22,907 nucleotides of DNA, taken from IMG/VR virus record IMGVR_UViG_3300011113_000028, positions 1-22,907 of that record; one strand, written 5' to 3'. Positions 15,275 through 21,850 of the stretch are shown here, piece by piece. Positions within the stretch are counted from its first letter, which is position 1, and each line of letters starts with the position of its first letter. The position numbers were made by a program, and so were the translations under genes. The notes beneath the pieces were generated by a model. It worked only from the letters and a program-made list of their open reading frames with translations. It had not been told where the DNA came from and did not search any database. This DNA is from a virus.

Positions 15275-15759
15275 AAAAGCTTTACTTTACTGAAGAAGAA
15301 AGGAAACAGGCGAAGTCCGAATGGGATCGCCAGTACCGACTCAGAAAGAAAGAGCAGCTAAAGCAGAAGAAACAGCAGTATTATTTAGACAACAAAGATA
15401 AAATAGCTGAAAAGAGTAAATTGCTGTATCTAGCTAACGCAGAAAAGATTAAACAACGAGTCAAACTCTGGAAGGAAAATAATCGTGAAAAACACAATGC
15501 TAATTGTATGGAAAGACATACAAAGAAAATGCAAGCGTGCCCTTCATGGCTTTCAGAGGATGATAAGTGGTTTATTCAAGAAGCGTACCACATAGCTAAG
15601 CTTCGTTCTGAAGTAACTGGGGTTAAGCACCATGTAGACCATATCGTACCGCTACGATCTAAGCAGGTATGTGGTCTGCATGTTCCTTGGAACCTTCAGG
15701 TTATAACAGCGTCTGAGAACTGTTCTAAACGGAACTCTTTCAATGAATCCCGCAATTGA
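15271..15759 (+). CDS. Free-standing HNH endonuclease inside the lysis cassette
   Basis: The first ~80 of the 162 residues are a Lys/Glu/Gln-rich basic helical arm (KKEQLKQKKQQYYLDNKDK) typical of DNA-gripping modules in phage HNH homing endonucleases. The catalytic HNH fold is C-terminal: VDHIVPL (Asp123, His124), GLHVPWNLQVI (His137, Asn141) and ASENCSKRN (Asn150, Asn155). Such proteins cut DNA and promote spread of their own gene. No splice-site structure surrounds it. It overlaps the upstream holin-like gene by 4 nt (ATGA) and the endolysin by 17 nt, so it is fused into the lysis operon without breaking either neighbour. It may be a mobile insertion that has been accommodated. Confidence 0.88.
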   Translation: MKKLYFTEEERKQAKSEWDRQYRLRKKEQLKQKKQQYYLDNKDKIAEKSKLLYLANAEKIKQRVKLWKENNREKHNANCMERHTKKMQACPSWLSEDDKWFIQEAYHIAKLRSEVTGVKHHVDHIVPLRSKQVCGLHVPWNLQVITASENCSKRNSFNESRN

Positions 15760-16210
15760 ACTCTGTAAGAACCTGCTAGTCAAGCCCTTTGAAGGATGCG
15801 CTAAGGTGCTTCCTTCAGGGGCTGTCAAAGCCTACCCTGATCCCGGTACTGGTGGAGCACCGTGGACAATCGGATATGGTACCACAGGCCCCGGGATAGG
15901 CCCAGATACGGTCTGGACTATGGAGCAGTGTGAAAAGGCTTTAGACGAGCATCTAGAGTACTTCTATGCCGGTGTCATGAAGATGTGTCCGGGTCTGTGG
16001 ACTGAATTGCCTAGACGACAAGCAGCCGTGGTTTCATGGGCCTACAACTGTGGTCTAGGTAACCTCAGAGTCAGTACCTTCAGGAAGCGTATCAATGAGA
16101 AAGACTGGGACGGAGCAGCCCAAGAGTGTTTGAAGTGGAACAAAGCAGCCGGTAGGGTCTTACGAGGACTCACCCGGCGAAGAGAAGCAGAAGCAGAACT
16201 TCTGAAATAA
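15743..16210 (+). CDS. Endolysin, GH24 lysozyme family
   Basis: This 155-residue protein is a muramidase that cleaves the MurNAc-GlcNAc bond of peptidoglycan. The active-site region has Glu17 (PFEG), then AYPDPGTGGAPWTIGYGTT with Asp33 and Thr42, matching the E-D-T triad of GH24 (T4 lysozyme-like) enzymes. A ~7-residue insertion lengthens the Glu-Asp spacing relative to the shortest forms. Further conserved parts are RRQAAVVSWAYNCGLGNLR and GLTRRREAEAELL. There is no signal peptide or N-terminal membrane anchor, so export should depend on the nearby holin. Ribosome site GGA is weak. The start is inside the HNH gene end; a strong terminator lies just after its stop. Confidence 0.93.
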   Translation: MNPAIELCKNLLVKPFEGCAKVLPSGAVKAYPDPGTGGAPWTIGYGTTGPGIGPDTVWTMEQCEKALDEHLEYFYAGVMKMCPGLWTELPRRQAAVVSWAYNCGLGNLRVSTFRKRINEKDWDGAAQECLKWNKAAGRVLRGLTRRREAEAELLK

Positions 16211-16211
16211 C

Positions 16212-16259
16212 AAAGCCCCTGTCAAGGTTCCTTATCGGGAACATTGCAGGGGCTTTTTC
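16212..16259 (+). terminator. Terminator between convergent blocks, probably bidirectional
   Basis: AAAGCCCCTG (16212-16221) pairs perfectly with CAGGGGCTTT (16247-16256), with an inner GTTCC/GGAAC helix, and the + strand continues with a T-run. On the - strand the same stem is followed by TTTGTTATTT, so it can also stop the ribonucleotide reductase transcript. It marks the boundary between late + strand genes and - strand genes. Confidence 0.88.
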
Positions 16260-16261
16260 AT

Positions 16262-16435
16262 TTATTCATCGAAAAATTCACCGATCAGGATCATCAGGAA
16301 TGGAATCTTGATGATCAGACCAACGAAACAGACTGTTACCTCTTTACCGTCATCGTCAGCGATACAGTAACGATTAATCTCGTTATGCTCGATGTCTAAG
16401 CCGATACCGAGTCTAGGCTGTATGATCCAACTCAT
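16262..16435 (-). CDS. Small hydrophobic hypothetical protein (57 aa)
   Basis: On the - strand, ATG at 16435 overlaps the reductase stop as ATGA and the frame runs to TAA at 16264-16262. The protein (MSWIIQPRLGIGLDIEHNEI and onward) has a polar N-terminal half and a hydrophobic stretch (VTVCFVGLIIKIPFLMILIG) that is borderline for a membrane helix. It is the last gene before the terminator. The overlap and the absence of other coding in this region support it as real. The function is unknown; it may be a membrane peptide or a small beta protein. Confidence 0.68.
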   Translation of the reverse strand: MSWIIQPRLGIGLDIEHNEINRYCIADDDGKEVTVCFVGLIIKIPFLMILIGEFFDE

Positions 16436-18333
16436 GGGATTTCACAGGCACCAGCAGTGCAGGACAGTGTTTGAACACCTTCTACATTGTCAGTACCTTC
16501 CTTGAATGCTTCCCAGTCGATGCCTACAGGCATTGCAGCCTTCAGGCGTTCATACTCCGCAGCATCAATCGTTTCATACGGTGCTTGCTTATAAGTCCCT
16601 CCGTCCATAGGTAGGAAAGACACGCCTGTAATATCATCAAAGTTCTCCCACACCCAAGCACCGACAGCAGGCCATTCACGCTCCTGGACACTAATGGTCA
16701 CGGAGGGCTTATGCTCACAGTAGTGCTTCTGGTACAACAACCACAACCGAAGATGCTTGATAGCATCCAAGTCCTCACGCAACAAAGCCCCTTCAGCCAC
16801 AGCCACAGGGAAACTGAACACTGTGGTGCTGTCAGGCTTGTAGAAGTCAGGCTCCGAAGGGAATCCCTGAGACTTCAGGAATGCAGTCAGAGGGTCTTTA
16901 TTATCGGATCGAACACGGCGAATATAATAGCGATCATGTTGAGGATGAATACCACTAGCAGTACCCGTGAGTTGAGAAACGGTTCCTTCTGGTTTGATAG
17001 CAGTGATAGCAGTACTCCGGTTGATACCAAGAGCATCAGCAAACTCAGCATTGACAGTAACAGCGTACTCACGAAGTTTCTCCAAGTTAGCAGGCAGTTC
17101 AGGATCATCAGGATTGTTCATCCGAGGATTGTCCAGAATGCCTGTCATTGACACACCCAACAGTCGTTCTTCTTCAGTGTTCGTCTGCCACACCTTCCTC
17201 AAGTACGGGAAGTGCGTAAGAGTTGACTGAAATGTTCCCAAGATAGTTGCAATACGCACTTTACGAGCAAGAGTATCCCAATCATCGCCACTACGGACAA
17301 CGACAGAAGAAAGATTACAGAACTGATAAGGCCGCAGAATAATCTCAGAACAGGGGTTAGTTCCCCATTCCTTGCCCAGTTCCCTACGACCATTCCGAGA
17401 TGCTTGAGTTTCTGAAGCATAACGATTGAAGATACCTCGCTCACCAGAGTGTGATTCATAAATAGACGACCATTCACGCATAAACTGACCAACAGAAGGC
17501 TTGGTATCGTACACAGCACTGTTGTTAGCCAATGCACGCTGACCATTACCATCCCACCAGTTACCTGCCTTAGCATGAGCCATACGATCATCGCTAAGGT
17601 CAGACAGGCTGATCATTGCAGAACGGCGTACCCCGCCCACAACCACGACTTCTCCAATCTTGCAAAGAATGTCGTGTGCCTCAAGGCTAGTGAGTTTACG
17701 CCCAGCAGCACCCTTGAACTTTGCAACTGCGTACTTAAAGAGATCGTTAAGGGGCTCAGGCCCACTAGCACGACCCCCGAAGGTCTTGAGCCGTGCGCCT
17801 GCAGGACGAACCGCTGACACATCCCACTTAGGAATCTCACCTGCATATAGCAGGGCGATAACCTGTCGGAGTGCCTTTGCCCAGCCTTCCTTGGAGTCAC
17901 GCACAACAACAACAGTCTTAGACTCAAACAGACTATCAGGTACTTCAGGAAGTTTATTGACATACTTTTGCTCCACACTAAATCCTACGCCTGTACCGCA
18001 CAGCAGAATGTACATGGCTTCATCGAAGGCTTTAGGATCATCAATGGGCAGATACGAGCAGTTGTAACCTGCTACATTCTGTCGCTCCAGGGCATCACCA
18101 GAAGTCATCAGGGCACGCATGGAAGGCATTACCTCCAGTCGTTCCACCGCACCTTGCAGTTCTTCCCGCAGTTCTGCACCCATCGTGAAGTTGTGCTTGT
18201 CCTTTAGGTGCTTCTGCATGAAGTCAAAGTAGCGGTTGACTGTCTCAGGCCAATGCTCTCGGCGTCCTTTATCATCCAAGAACCGGGAGTACCGAGACTT
18301 AGCGATATAGGTTTGATAGGGGCTCATTTGCAT
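16432..18333 (-). CDS. nrdJ: Class II (adenosylcobalamin-dependent) ribonucleotide reductase
   Basis: This 633-residue enzyme reduces ribonucleotides (by similarity, triphosphates) to deoxyribonucleotides with a cobalamin-derived radical. It resembles the monomeric RTPR type. The active-site residues align with family spacing: Cys92 (YNCSYLPI), Asn326-Pro-Cys328-Ser-Glu330 (thiyl radical Cys and catalytic Asn and Glu), Cys339 (FCNLSS, 11 residues after Cys328, as in RTPR Cys408-Cys419) and the C-terminal shuttle pair Cys625 and Cys630 (SCTAGACEIP). It is somewhat shorter than bacterial RTPR. No small subunit is needed; function requires host cobalamin. It provides dNTPs for replication with ThyX. 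ATG 18333 overlaps the preceding 51-aa gene stop (TAATG), and AAAGGAA is upstream. Confidence 0.93.
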   Translation of the reverse strand: MQMSPYQTYIAKSRYSRFLDDKGRREHWPETVNRYFDFMQKHLKDKHNFTMGAELREELQGAVERLEVMPSMRALMTSGDALERQNVAGYNCSYLPIDDPKAFDEAMYILLCGTGVGFSVEQKYVNKLPEVPDSLFESKTVVVVRDSKEGWAKALRQVIALLYAGEIPKWDVSAVRPAGARLKTFGGRASGPEPLNDLFKYAVAKFKGAAGRKLTSLEAHDILCKIGEVVVVGGVRRSAMISLSDLSDDRMAHAKAGNWWDGNGQRALANNSAVYDTKPSVGQFMREWSSIYESHSGERGIFNRYASETQASRNGRRELGKEWGTNPCSEIILRPYQFCNLSSVVVRSGDDWDTLARKVRIATILGTFQSTLTHFPYLRKVWQTNTEEERLLGVSMTGILDNPRMNNPDDPELPANLEKLREYAVTVNAEFADALGINRSTAITAIKPEGTVSQLTGTASGIHPQHDRYYIRRVRSDNKDPLTAFLKSQGFPSEPDFYKPDSTTVFSFPVAVAEGALLREDLDAIKHLRLWLLYQKHYCEHKPSVTISVQEREWPAVGAWVWENFDDITGVSFLPMDGGTYKQAPYETIDAAEYERLKAAMPVGIDWEAFKEGTDNVEGVQTLSCTAGACEIP

Positions 18334-18488
18334 TATTGTAGTTCCTTTTCTATTTCTTCTATGGCATCTTCGATTACATCACGGAAACGATCCACGATGT
18401 CTTCAGTTTTAAGGTCAAGCAACTCAAGGATTGTTACTTCATCAAGCTGCTTGAGGCGGTCTATAATATCTTCAAATGTCAGACTCAT
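18333..18488 (-). CDS. Small acidic helical protein (51 aa)
   Basis: The frame begins ATG (18488-18486) and ends TAA (18335-18333), sharing bases with the reductase start. The protein reads MSLTFEDIIDRLKQLDEVTI then LELLDLKTEDIVDRFRDVIE and ends in an acidic EEIEKELQ helix. It looks like a two-helix acidic protein that could bind another protein. It overlaps the upstream DUF3310 gene by 17 nt and precedes the reductase. Similar FDDIIERLKxLDE/LLELL-type small proteins occur in other aquatic phages near metabolic genes; the function is unknown. Confidence 0.75.
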   Translation of the reverse strand: MSLTFEDIIDRLKQLDEVTILELLDLKTEDIVDRFRDVIEDAIEEIEKELQ

Positions 18489-18789
18489 TCTTGTTAATCT
18501 CCCGATCCAAATACCATCGGGCTTTCTTCAAGTCTTCAATTCGCTTTCCTTTGTGGTCTGCTCGTGCTACATACTTGATTACATTCCCTAGATTATATCC
18601 TAACTTCCATGATTCGATGGCTTCAATTGGTTCTAGTCCTACATTGTAGTGTTTTGGTTTGTTAACCACATCCTCTTGGAAAGCACTCTTATCAGCCCAC
18701 TTAGCGAATCCCTTACAGCTTACACAGGGCTCTTCTACTGGCGATTTAAACTCATAAAAGCAAGTCAGGCAGACTTTACGCTTTTCCAT
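18472..18789 (-). CDS. DUF3310 protein with N-terminal zinc-ribbon-like Cys pairs
   Basis: The C-terminal ~65 residues match the DUF3310 pattern related to T7 gp1.7-type proteins: VNKPKHYNVGLEPIEAIESW, then LGYNLGNVIKYVARADHKGK and IEDLKKARWYLDREI. T7 gp1.7 is a nucleotide kinase, so a role in nucleotide metabolism is plausible; the activity is not shown by sequence alone. The first 30 residues add CLTC (Cys7, Cys10) and CVSC (Cys22, Cys25), a likely small zinc ribbon not always present in this family. GGAGAAG precedes ATG 18789. It overlaps the metallophosphoesterase gene (18776) by 14 nt and the next small gene. Confidence 0.8.
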   Translation of the reverse strand: MEKRKVCLTCFYEFKSPVEEPCVSCKGFAKWADKSAFQEDVVNKPKHYNVGLEPIEAIESWKLGYNLGNVIKYVARADHKGKRIEDLKKARWYLDREINKNESDI

Positions 18790-19543
18790 ATTTCTTCTCC
18801 AAGTATCCGATGCTTAGAAAAAGCTCATCGAAGCATCCATCGGTAACCTCGTTTAGGATGACTAAGCCCCTCCAATGGCGGTTGCTAAGCTGATCCATGT
18901 AACCCTCATCATGAAGATAATAAGACCCAGCAATAATCCCGCAGATAGACTTGCCATCAGCACGCTTACCATATGCAACTTGCTTTCCCTGTTGGTGTCC
19001 AGCAATGCAAGACATGTGTAACTTGTTAACCAAAGCAGCAGCAGTACCGGCAGGTCTGCCCATTGCGCCGACAGGCCAATAATGGTTGAACCCAACACCG
19101 TTGATAAAAACAGGGTGAAGGAATTCGTGTACCTCCCAGTCTTTCTCGTAACCCAAATCCTTTGTGCTGATAAGACCTTCAAGCGTAGGATTATTCGATA
19201 CTGCTCTGTTGATACGGTTCTCATGATTGCCTAGTGTCAACACCATCCGAGGCTTGTAAATCTTGTCCTTGTTCTTTTTCTGCCTGTTCTGCAAGTCCCG
19301 TAGAGGCTTCAGGAGCAGCTTCATAGCCTCCTTAGTCACCTCTACATCGGTCTTGTAGCGCAAACCCTCAAAGAACTTGCTTCCAGGCTTGTCGTGAGTG
19401 GACAGAGAAGGCATATCAGCGAAGTCACCGATGTTTACCACTACATCCGGCTTGTATTCGATGATAGCCTCCCCAGCCCAGGTCAGGTGCTCCAGAGGAA
19501 CACCCTGACGAACCTGACAGTCTGGGATGACCAGAATACGCAT
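18776..19543 (-). CDS. Calcineurin-like metallophosphoesterase
   Basis: This 255-residue protein carries the metallophosphoesterase signatures: Asp8 in ILVIPDCQ, GD at 39-40 (VVVNIGDFAD), GNHENR at 105-110, His154 (GFNHYWP) and GH at 182-183 (AGHQQGKQ). The usual D-x-H is D-x-Q (Gln10) and the final G-H-x-H is GHQQ, so metal binding differs from the standard or belongs to a divergent phage subgroup. Such enzymes hydrolyse phosphomonoesters or phosphodiesters; the substrate is unknown. The 60-95 region is Lys-rich. The start at 19543 shares TAATG with the previous gene. Its place between ThyX and reductase suggests DNA or nucleotide metabolism. Confidence 0.88.
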   Translation of the reverse strand: MRILVIPDCQVRQGVPLEHLTWAGEAIIEYKPDVVVNIGDFADMPSLSTHDKPGSKFFEGLRYKTDVEVTKEAMKLLLKPLRDLQNRQKKNKDKIYKPRMVLTLGNHENRINRAVSNNPTLEGLISTKDLGYEKDWEVHEFLHPVFINGVGFNHYWPVGAMGRPAGTAAALVNKLHMSCIAGHQQGKQVAYGKRADGKSICGIIAGSYYLHDEGYMDQLSNRHWRGLVILNEVTDGCFDELFLSIGYLEKKYGKA

Positions 19544-19818
19544 TAGTCTGTCAACCCTGACTTAGCCTCGGGGAAGTTGTCTTCCTCGGTATCAACCCAG
19601 TGAGGGGTAAAGACTTGCTCTTCAAACCGATCCAAAGTCTTGCCTTTAATCTGTACATTGTGCATAATCTCGTATCCGAAGCTCTTTTCGATAGCAAGAC
19701 AAACATCCTTTAGGACATCAGGCCAAAAGAAACCATCGTATGACGTACGCCGAATGGTGATTTCTACACCTTCATAGTCGGTGAAGGTGAATGTAAAAGT
19801 TTGAAAATCGTTGTCCAT
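19543..19818 (-). CDS. Hypothetical acidic protein (91 aa)
   Basis: The sequence is not recognised. It has a beta-hairpin-like N-terminus (FQTFTFTFTDYEGVEITIRR), a helix (WPDVLKDVCLAIEKSFGYEI), a short strand region and an acidic C-terminus (VDTEEDNFPEAKSGLTD). No catalytic or metal motif is apparent. AAGGAATAAAC upstream gives good initiation. It lies 2 nt downstream of thyX and is joined by TAATG to the metallophosphoesterase, so it is expressed with them. The F-TDYEG...RR--Y-F pattern may indicate a small adaptor fold; this is speculative. Confidence 0.7.
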   Translation of the reverse strand: MDNDFQTFTFTFTDYEGVEITIRRTSYDGFFWPDVLKDVCLAIEKSFGYEIMHNVQIKGKTLDRFEEQVFTPHWVDTEEDNFPEAKSGLTD

Positions 19819-19820
19819 GT

Positions 19821-20456
19821 TTATTCCTTATAAAGTTCGTAGGCTTCCATGACTTTAGGAAACTCTTTTGCTAACAATTCCTTACACTGCTCGGCTACAA
19901 CCCTGTGCTCTTTCTGAGTGCTTGGGTCGGTGCGTACTGAAATGTAGTGCAACCAACTCCGTAGCGTTCCATTCATGTACATCTTGCTTGTTGTAAGTCC
20001 TTCAGGTAATACCTTACGAGCAACTTCCTTGGCAACACCAGCATTTAGTGCTGCTTCATAAGACCGTTTAGCTTGTACTAGAACATCAATCTGTAGTTCG
20101 TTCCAGTAGCGTTGCAGTTCACGATCTTCAACTTCTAGGCTGTTCTGTCTGTTCTTGTTGTCCTGCAATCGAACCTTAGAGTACTCATAGCCATCAGCAA
20201 CTGCATAACGCTGACTGAACTCCTGGAAACTAAAGCTCCTGTGCCGGAGAATCTGTCGTGCAATGTCTCGTGTGGTTGTAATCTCAATACAAGCATTAAC
20301 CATCTCAAAGGGACTCCAATGCTTATGCTTCATCAGATAACCAATAAGCTTAGTGTACTCAGGATTGTCCTGATTGTCAGGATTAGACACCCGAGCCATG
20401 TAAGCTACATTCCAATCACCTCCCGGTGTTGCCCAGATCAATTTCACTTGGGACAT
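19821..20456 (-). CDS. thyX: Flavin-dependent thymidylate synthase ThyX
   Basis: This enzyme makes dTMP from dUMP using methylenetetrahydrofolate, FAD and NADPH. The diagnostic ThyX motif RHRxxSxxxxSxR is complete: Arg71-His-Arg73, Ser76, Ser81 and Arg83 in RHRSFSFQEFSQRY. HKHWSPFEMV (~44-53) and the C-terminal ARKVLPEGLTTSKMYMNGTL with LRSWLHYISVR are also family hallmarks. At 211 residues it is of usual length. The start at 20456 is preferred over the in-frame ATG at 20474 because GGAAGG lies about 8 nt upstream of it. It overlaps the end of the preceding 59-aa gene by 41 nt. It supplies dTMP alongside the class II reductase. Confidence 0.95.
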   Translation of the reverse strand: MSQVKLIWATPGGDWNVAYMARVSNPDNQDNPEYTKLIGYLMKHKHWSPFEMVNACIEITTTRDIARQILRHRSFSFQEFSQRYAVADGYEYSKVRLQDNKNRQNSLEVEDRELQRYWNELQIDVLVQAKRSYEAALNAGVAKEVARKVLPEGLTTSKMYMNGTLRSWLHYISVRTDPSTQKEHRVVAEQCKELLAKEFPKVMEAYELYKE

Positions 20457-20595
20457 ATTGTTTTCCTTCCTCAATGGCTCGTTTCAGTGCCTCAATGATT
20501 GCAAAGCGCATCAGTGATGCTTGTTCCTCAGCCGTTAGATCAAAGGTGTAGTCAGCAGAACCGTCTTCATTCTCTTTAATCAGGTTTACTTCCAT
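20416..20595 (-). CDS. Small hypothetical protein overlapping thyX (59 aa)
   Basis: On the - strand, ATG 20595 is preceded by AAGGAG with 7-nt spacing and the frame runs to TGA at 20418-20416. The protein is MEVNLIKENEDGSADYTFDL then TAEEQASLMRFAIIEALKRA and a C-terminal tail read through the start of thyX. The strand-then-helix layout ending in LKRAIEEGK is common in tiny phage proteins of unknown function. The strong ribosome site and the 20-nt overlap with the nuclease gene upstream support expression. The overlap with thyX (41 nt) may couple translation. Confidence 0.75.
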   Translation of the reverse strand: MEVNLIKENEDGSADYTFDLTAEEQASLMRFAIIEALKRAIEEGKQYVPSEIDLGNTGR

Positions 20596-20923
20596 TCCTA
20601 AACTCCTTCAGGAACCAAGCAGCATCCACGATGGCTAGTGGCCTGCACTGATTCTGTTTGATGATCACCAGTGGCTCATGCGTACCATGCGCTGCTGCTT
20701 GTTTGTAGAAGTCATAGACAGCAATCTTAGCAAGGTTCTTACACTCGACCTGGAACGGATACTGCTTGCGTGCAGCAGGAGACAGTTTAACATCCTCACC
20801 ACCGGCACCCATGCTGGTGCTCCTGATGTCGTCAGGCTCTAAACCCTCTCCGTACTCCAGCATCTTGTCTACAACCCACTTCTGTAGGATTCTACCCTTG
20901 TTCTTGGCGCTACTTGGCTTCAT
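20576..20923 (-). CDS. PD-(D/E)XK nuclease, Holliday junction resolvase-like
   Basis: This 115-residue protein shows a small PD-(D/E)XK core: SSAKNKGRILQKWVVDKML helix, DDIRSTSMGAGGEDVKLSP with Asp44, then PFQVECKN with Glu60-x-Lys62, and a final strand/helix (PLVIIKQNQCRPLAIVDAAW). The pattern GAGGEDV--SP-AR...-ECKN is common to phage endonucleases related to Holliday-junction resolvases. It would process branched DNA, as T7 gp3 does (function analogue, not shown homologue). The start ATG 20923 has AAAGGA. It overlaps the SprT-like gene by 14 nt and the next gene by 20 nt. Confidence 0.8.
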   Translation of the reverse strand: MKPSSAKNKGRILQKWVVDKMLEYGEGLEPDDIRSTSMGAGGEDVKLSPAARKQYPFQVECKNLAKIAVYDFYKQAAAHGTHEPLVIIKQNQCRPLAIVDAAWFLKEFRNGSKPD

Positions 20924-21203
20924 TGAGCGTCCTTTGGAACTGGTATAGAAACTCTCCGAAAGTGTTTACAAATTCTTCATCATGTCCATTCTTTCCCATC
21001 GTGAACAGGATGGCATGTACAAGCTCATGGTAAAAAGTGGCTTGTGAATTCTGCTCAGACATCCCCGCACGAATGCGGATCGTGTGTTGTTCAGAATCAC
21101 ACAAGCCTTGCTCAGTAAGCCCCTCCGTCCTAACTACTTTCCAGTTGCAGCCTGCAAGGGAAAAGGTGGCAACCACATTTGCCCCGGAGTCCTTTGCAGC
21201 CAT
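20910..21203 (-). CDS. HExxH zinc metallopeptidase-like (SprT-like) protein
   Basis: The C-terminal part has the zinc motif FYHELVHAILFTMG (His59, Glu60, His63 counted from the chosen start) followed by GHDEEFVNTFGEFLYQFQRTL, typical of short SprT-like or phage metallopeptidase-like domains. The ORF is open up to 21311, but that extension is low-complexity and lies fully inside the end of the exonuclease gene in another frame, so I place the start at the Met at 21203 (97 residues). The ribosome site is weak and the start is uncertain. A third metal ligand may be His74. Function may be proteolysis of DNA-bound proteins or host proteins; this is inference. Confidence 0.72.
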   Translation of the reverse strand: MAAKDSGANVVATFSLAGCNWKVVRTEGLTEQGLCDSEQHTIRIRAGMSEQNSQATFYHELVHAILFTMGKNGHDEEFVNTFGEFLYQFQRTLNEAK

Positions 21204-21850
21204 AGAAGCTGACCGTTTTCGATCAGTCTTTCCTGCGACATTCCGGCTTCTTGATACAGTTCCCACACTTGGGACAGCATCTCCTGTTCCGTCTGTTTGT
21301 CGTTTAACCATTTCCCTGCCTTTACTGGCCCTATCTTGGGCACGCCTTCGATGTTGTCTGTTCTGTCCCCAATCAGCATTTGCTTGTAGAAGTTTCTCAG
21401 TCCTTCGATTTCCGACACTTCGTAGTGCAAATCCTTGTTGGGATTGTAATGCTTCCCCGGTAACTGATCCAAGTCTTTATCGACATGGACAATGATAGCT
21501 GAAGGGTCTTGGGCAGAAGCGATAGCCACAGCATCATCAGCCTCTATACCGTCAGTCATTTCAGCACCTAAACGCTTCACCAAGACATCACGAAGATAGT
21601 CGTAATGCTTAGGCTTCTTCATGTCCTTCCGATTGCCCTTATAGGGCACCGTCACAGCAATCTCATTGCGATAGTTAGACTTGCCGGTGATGTACGCCTT
21701 GTAGTCATCAGCCTTGCAGTTGATGTACACAATGTCAGTAAACCACTCGACAAGCCTAGCCCGTGCAACCTTCTCGTCTACATCCTCAGAAGCAAATCCG
21801 ATTCTGTAGACGAAAACATCAGCATCAACGATAACCTTAGAGGATGTCAT
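21134..21850 (-). CDS. 5'-3' exonuclease, FEN/T7 gp6-like
   Basis: This 238-residue nuclease degrades 5' ends and flaps (primer removal, and host DNA turnover in T7). It contains conserved acid clusters: Asp9 and Asp11 (VIVDADVFVYR), KGNRK around 71-75, EADD at 103-106 (DGIEADDAVAI), Asp124, Asp126 and Asp128 (VHVDKDLDQLPG), Asp162 and Asp165 (IGDRTDNIEGVPKIGPVKA), the last with the H3TH DNA-binding turn. The start at ATG 21850 places the first Asp about residue 9, as in the family; an in-frame TTG at 21868 is possible. It overlaps the SSB gene by 14 nt and the SprT-like gene at its end by 70 nt. Confidence 0.9.
   Translation of the reverse strand: MTSSKVIVDADVFVYRIGFASEDVDEKVARARLVEWFTDIVYINCKADDYKAYITGKSNYRNEIAVTVPYKGNRKDMKKPKHYDYLRDVLVKRLGAEMTDGIEADDAVAIASAQDPSAIIVHVDKDLDQLPGKHYNPNKDLHYEVSEIEGLRNFYKQMLIGDRTDNIEGVPKIGPVKAGKWLNDKQTEQEMLSQVWELYQEAGMSQERLIENGQLLWLQRTPGQMWLPPFPLQAATGK

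Noticed and set aside
16214-16259. TTGACA on the - strand inside the convergent terminator
   Set aside because: It is formed by the terminator stem sequence and lacks a -10 partner at proper distance.
16711-17230. + strand ORFs opposite the ribonucleotide reductase
   Set aside because: They are antisense to a well-supported reductase with all catalytic residues; no ribosome sites or motifs.
21204-21311. N-terminal extension of the HExxH protein
   Set aside because: The extension (Ser/Arg/Gly/Thr-rich) is entirely within the exonuclease C-terminal coding region in another frame and resembles a frame shadow.
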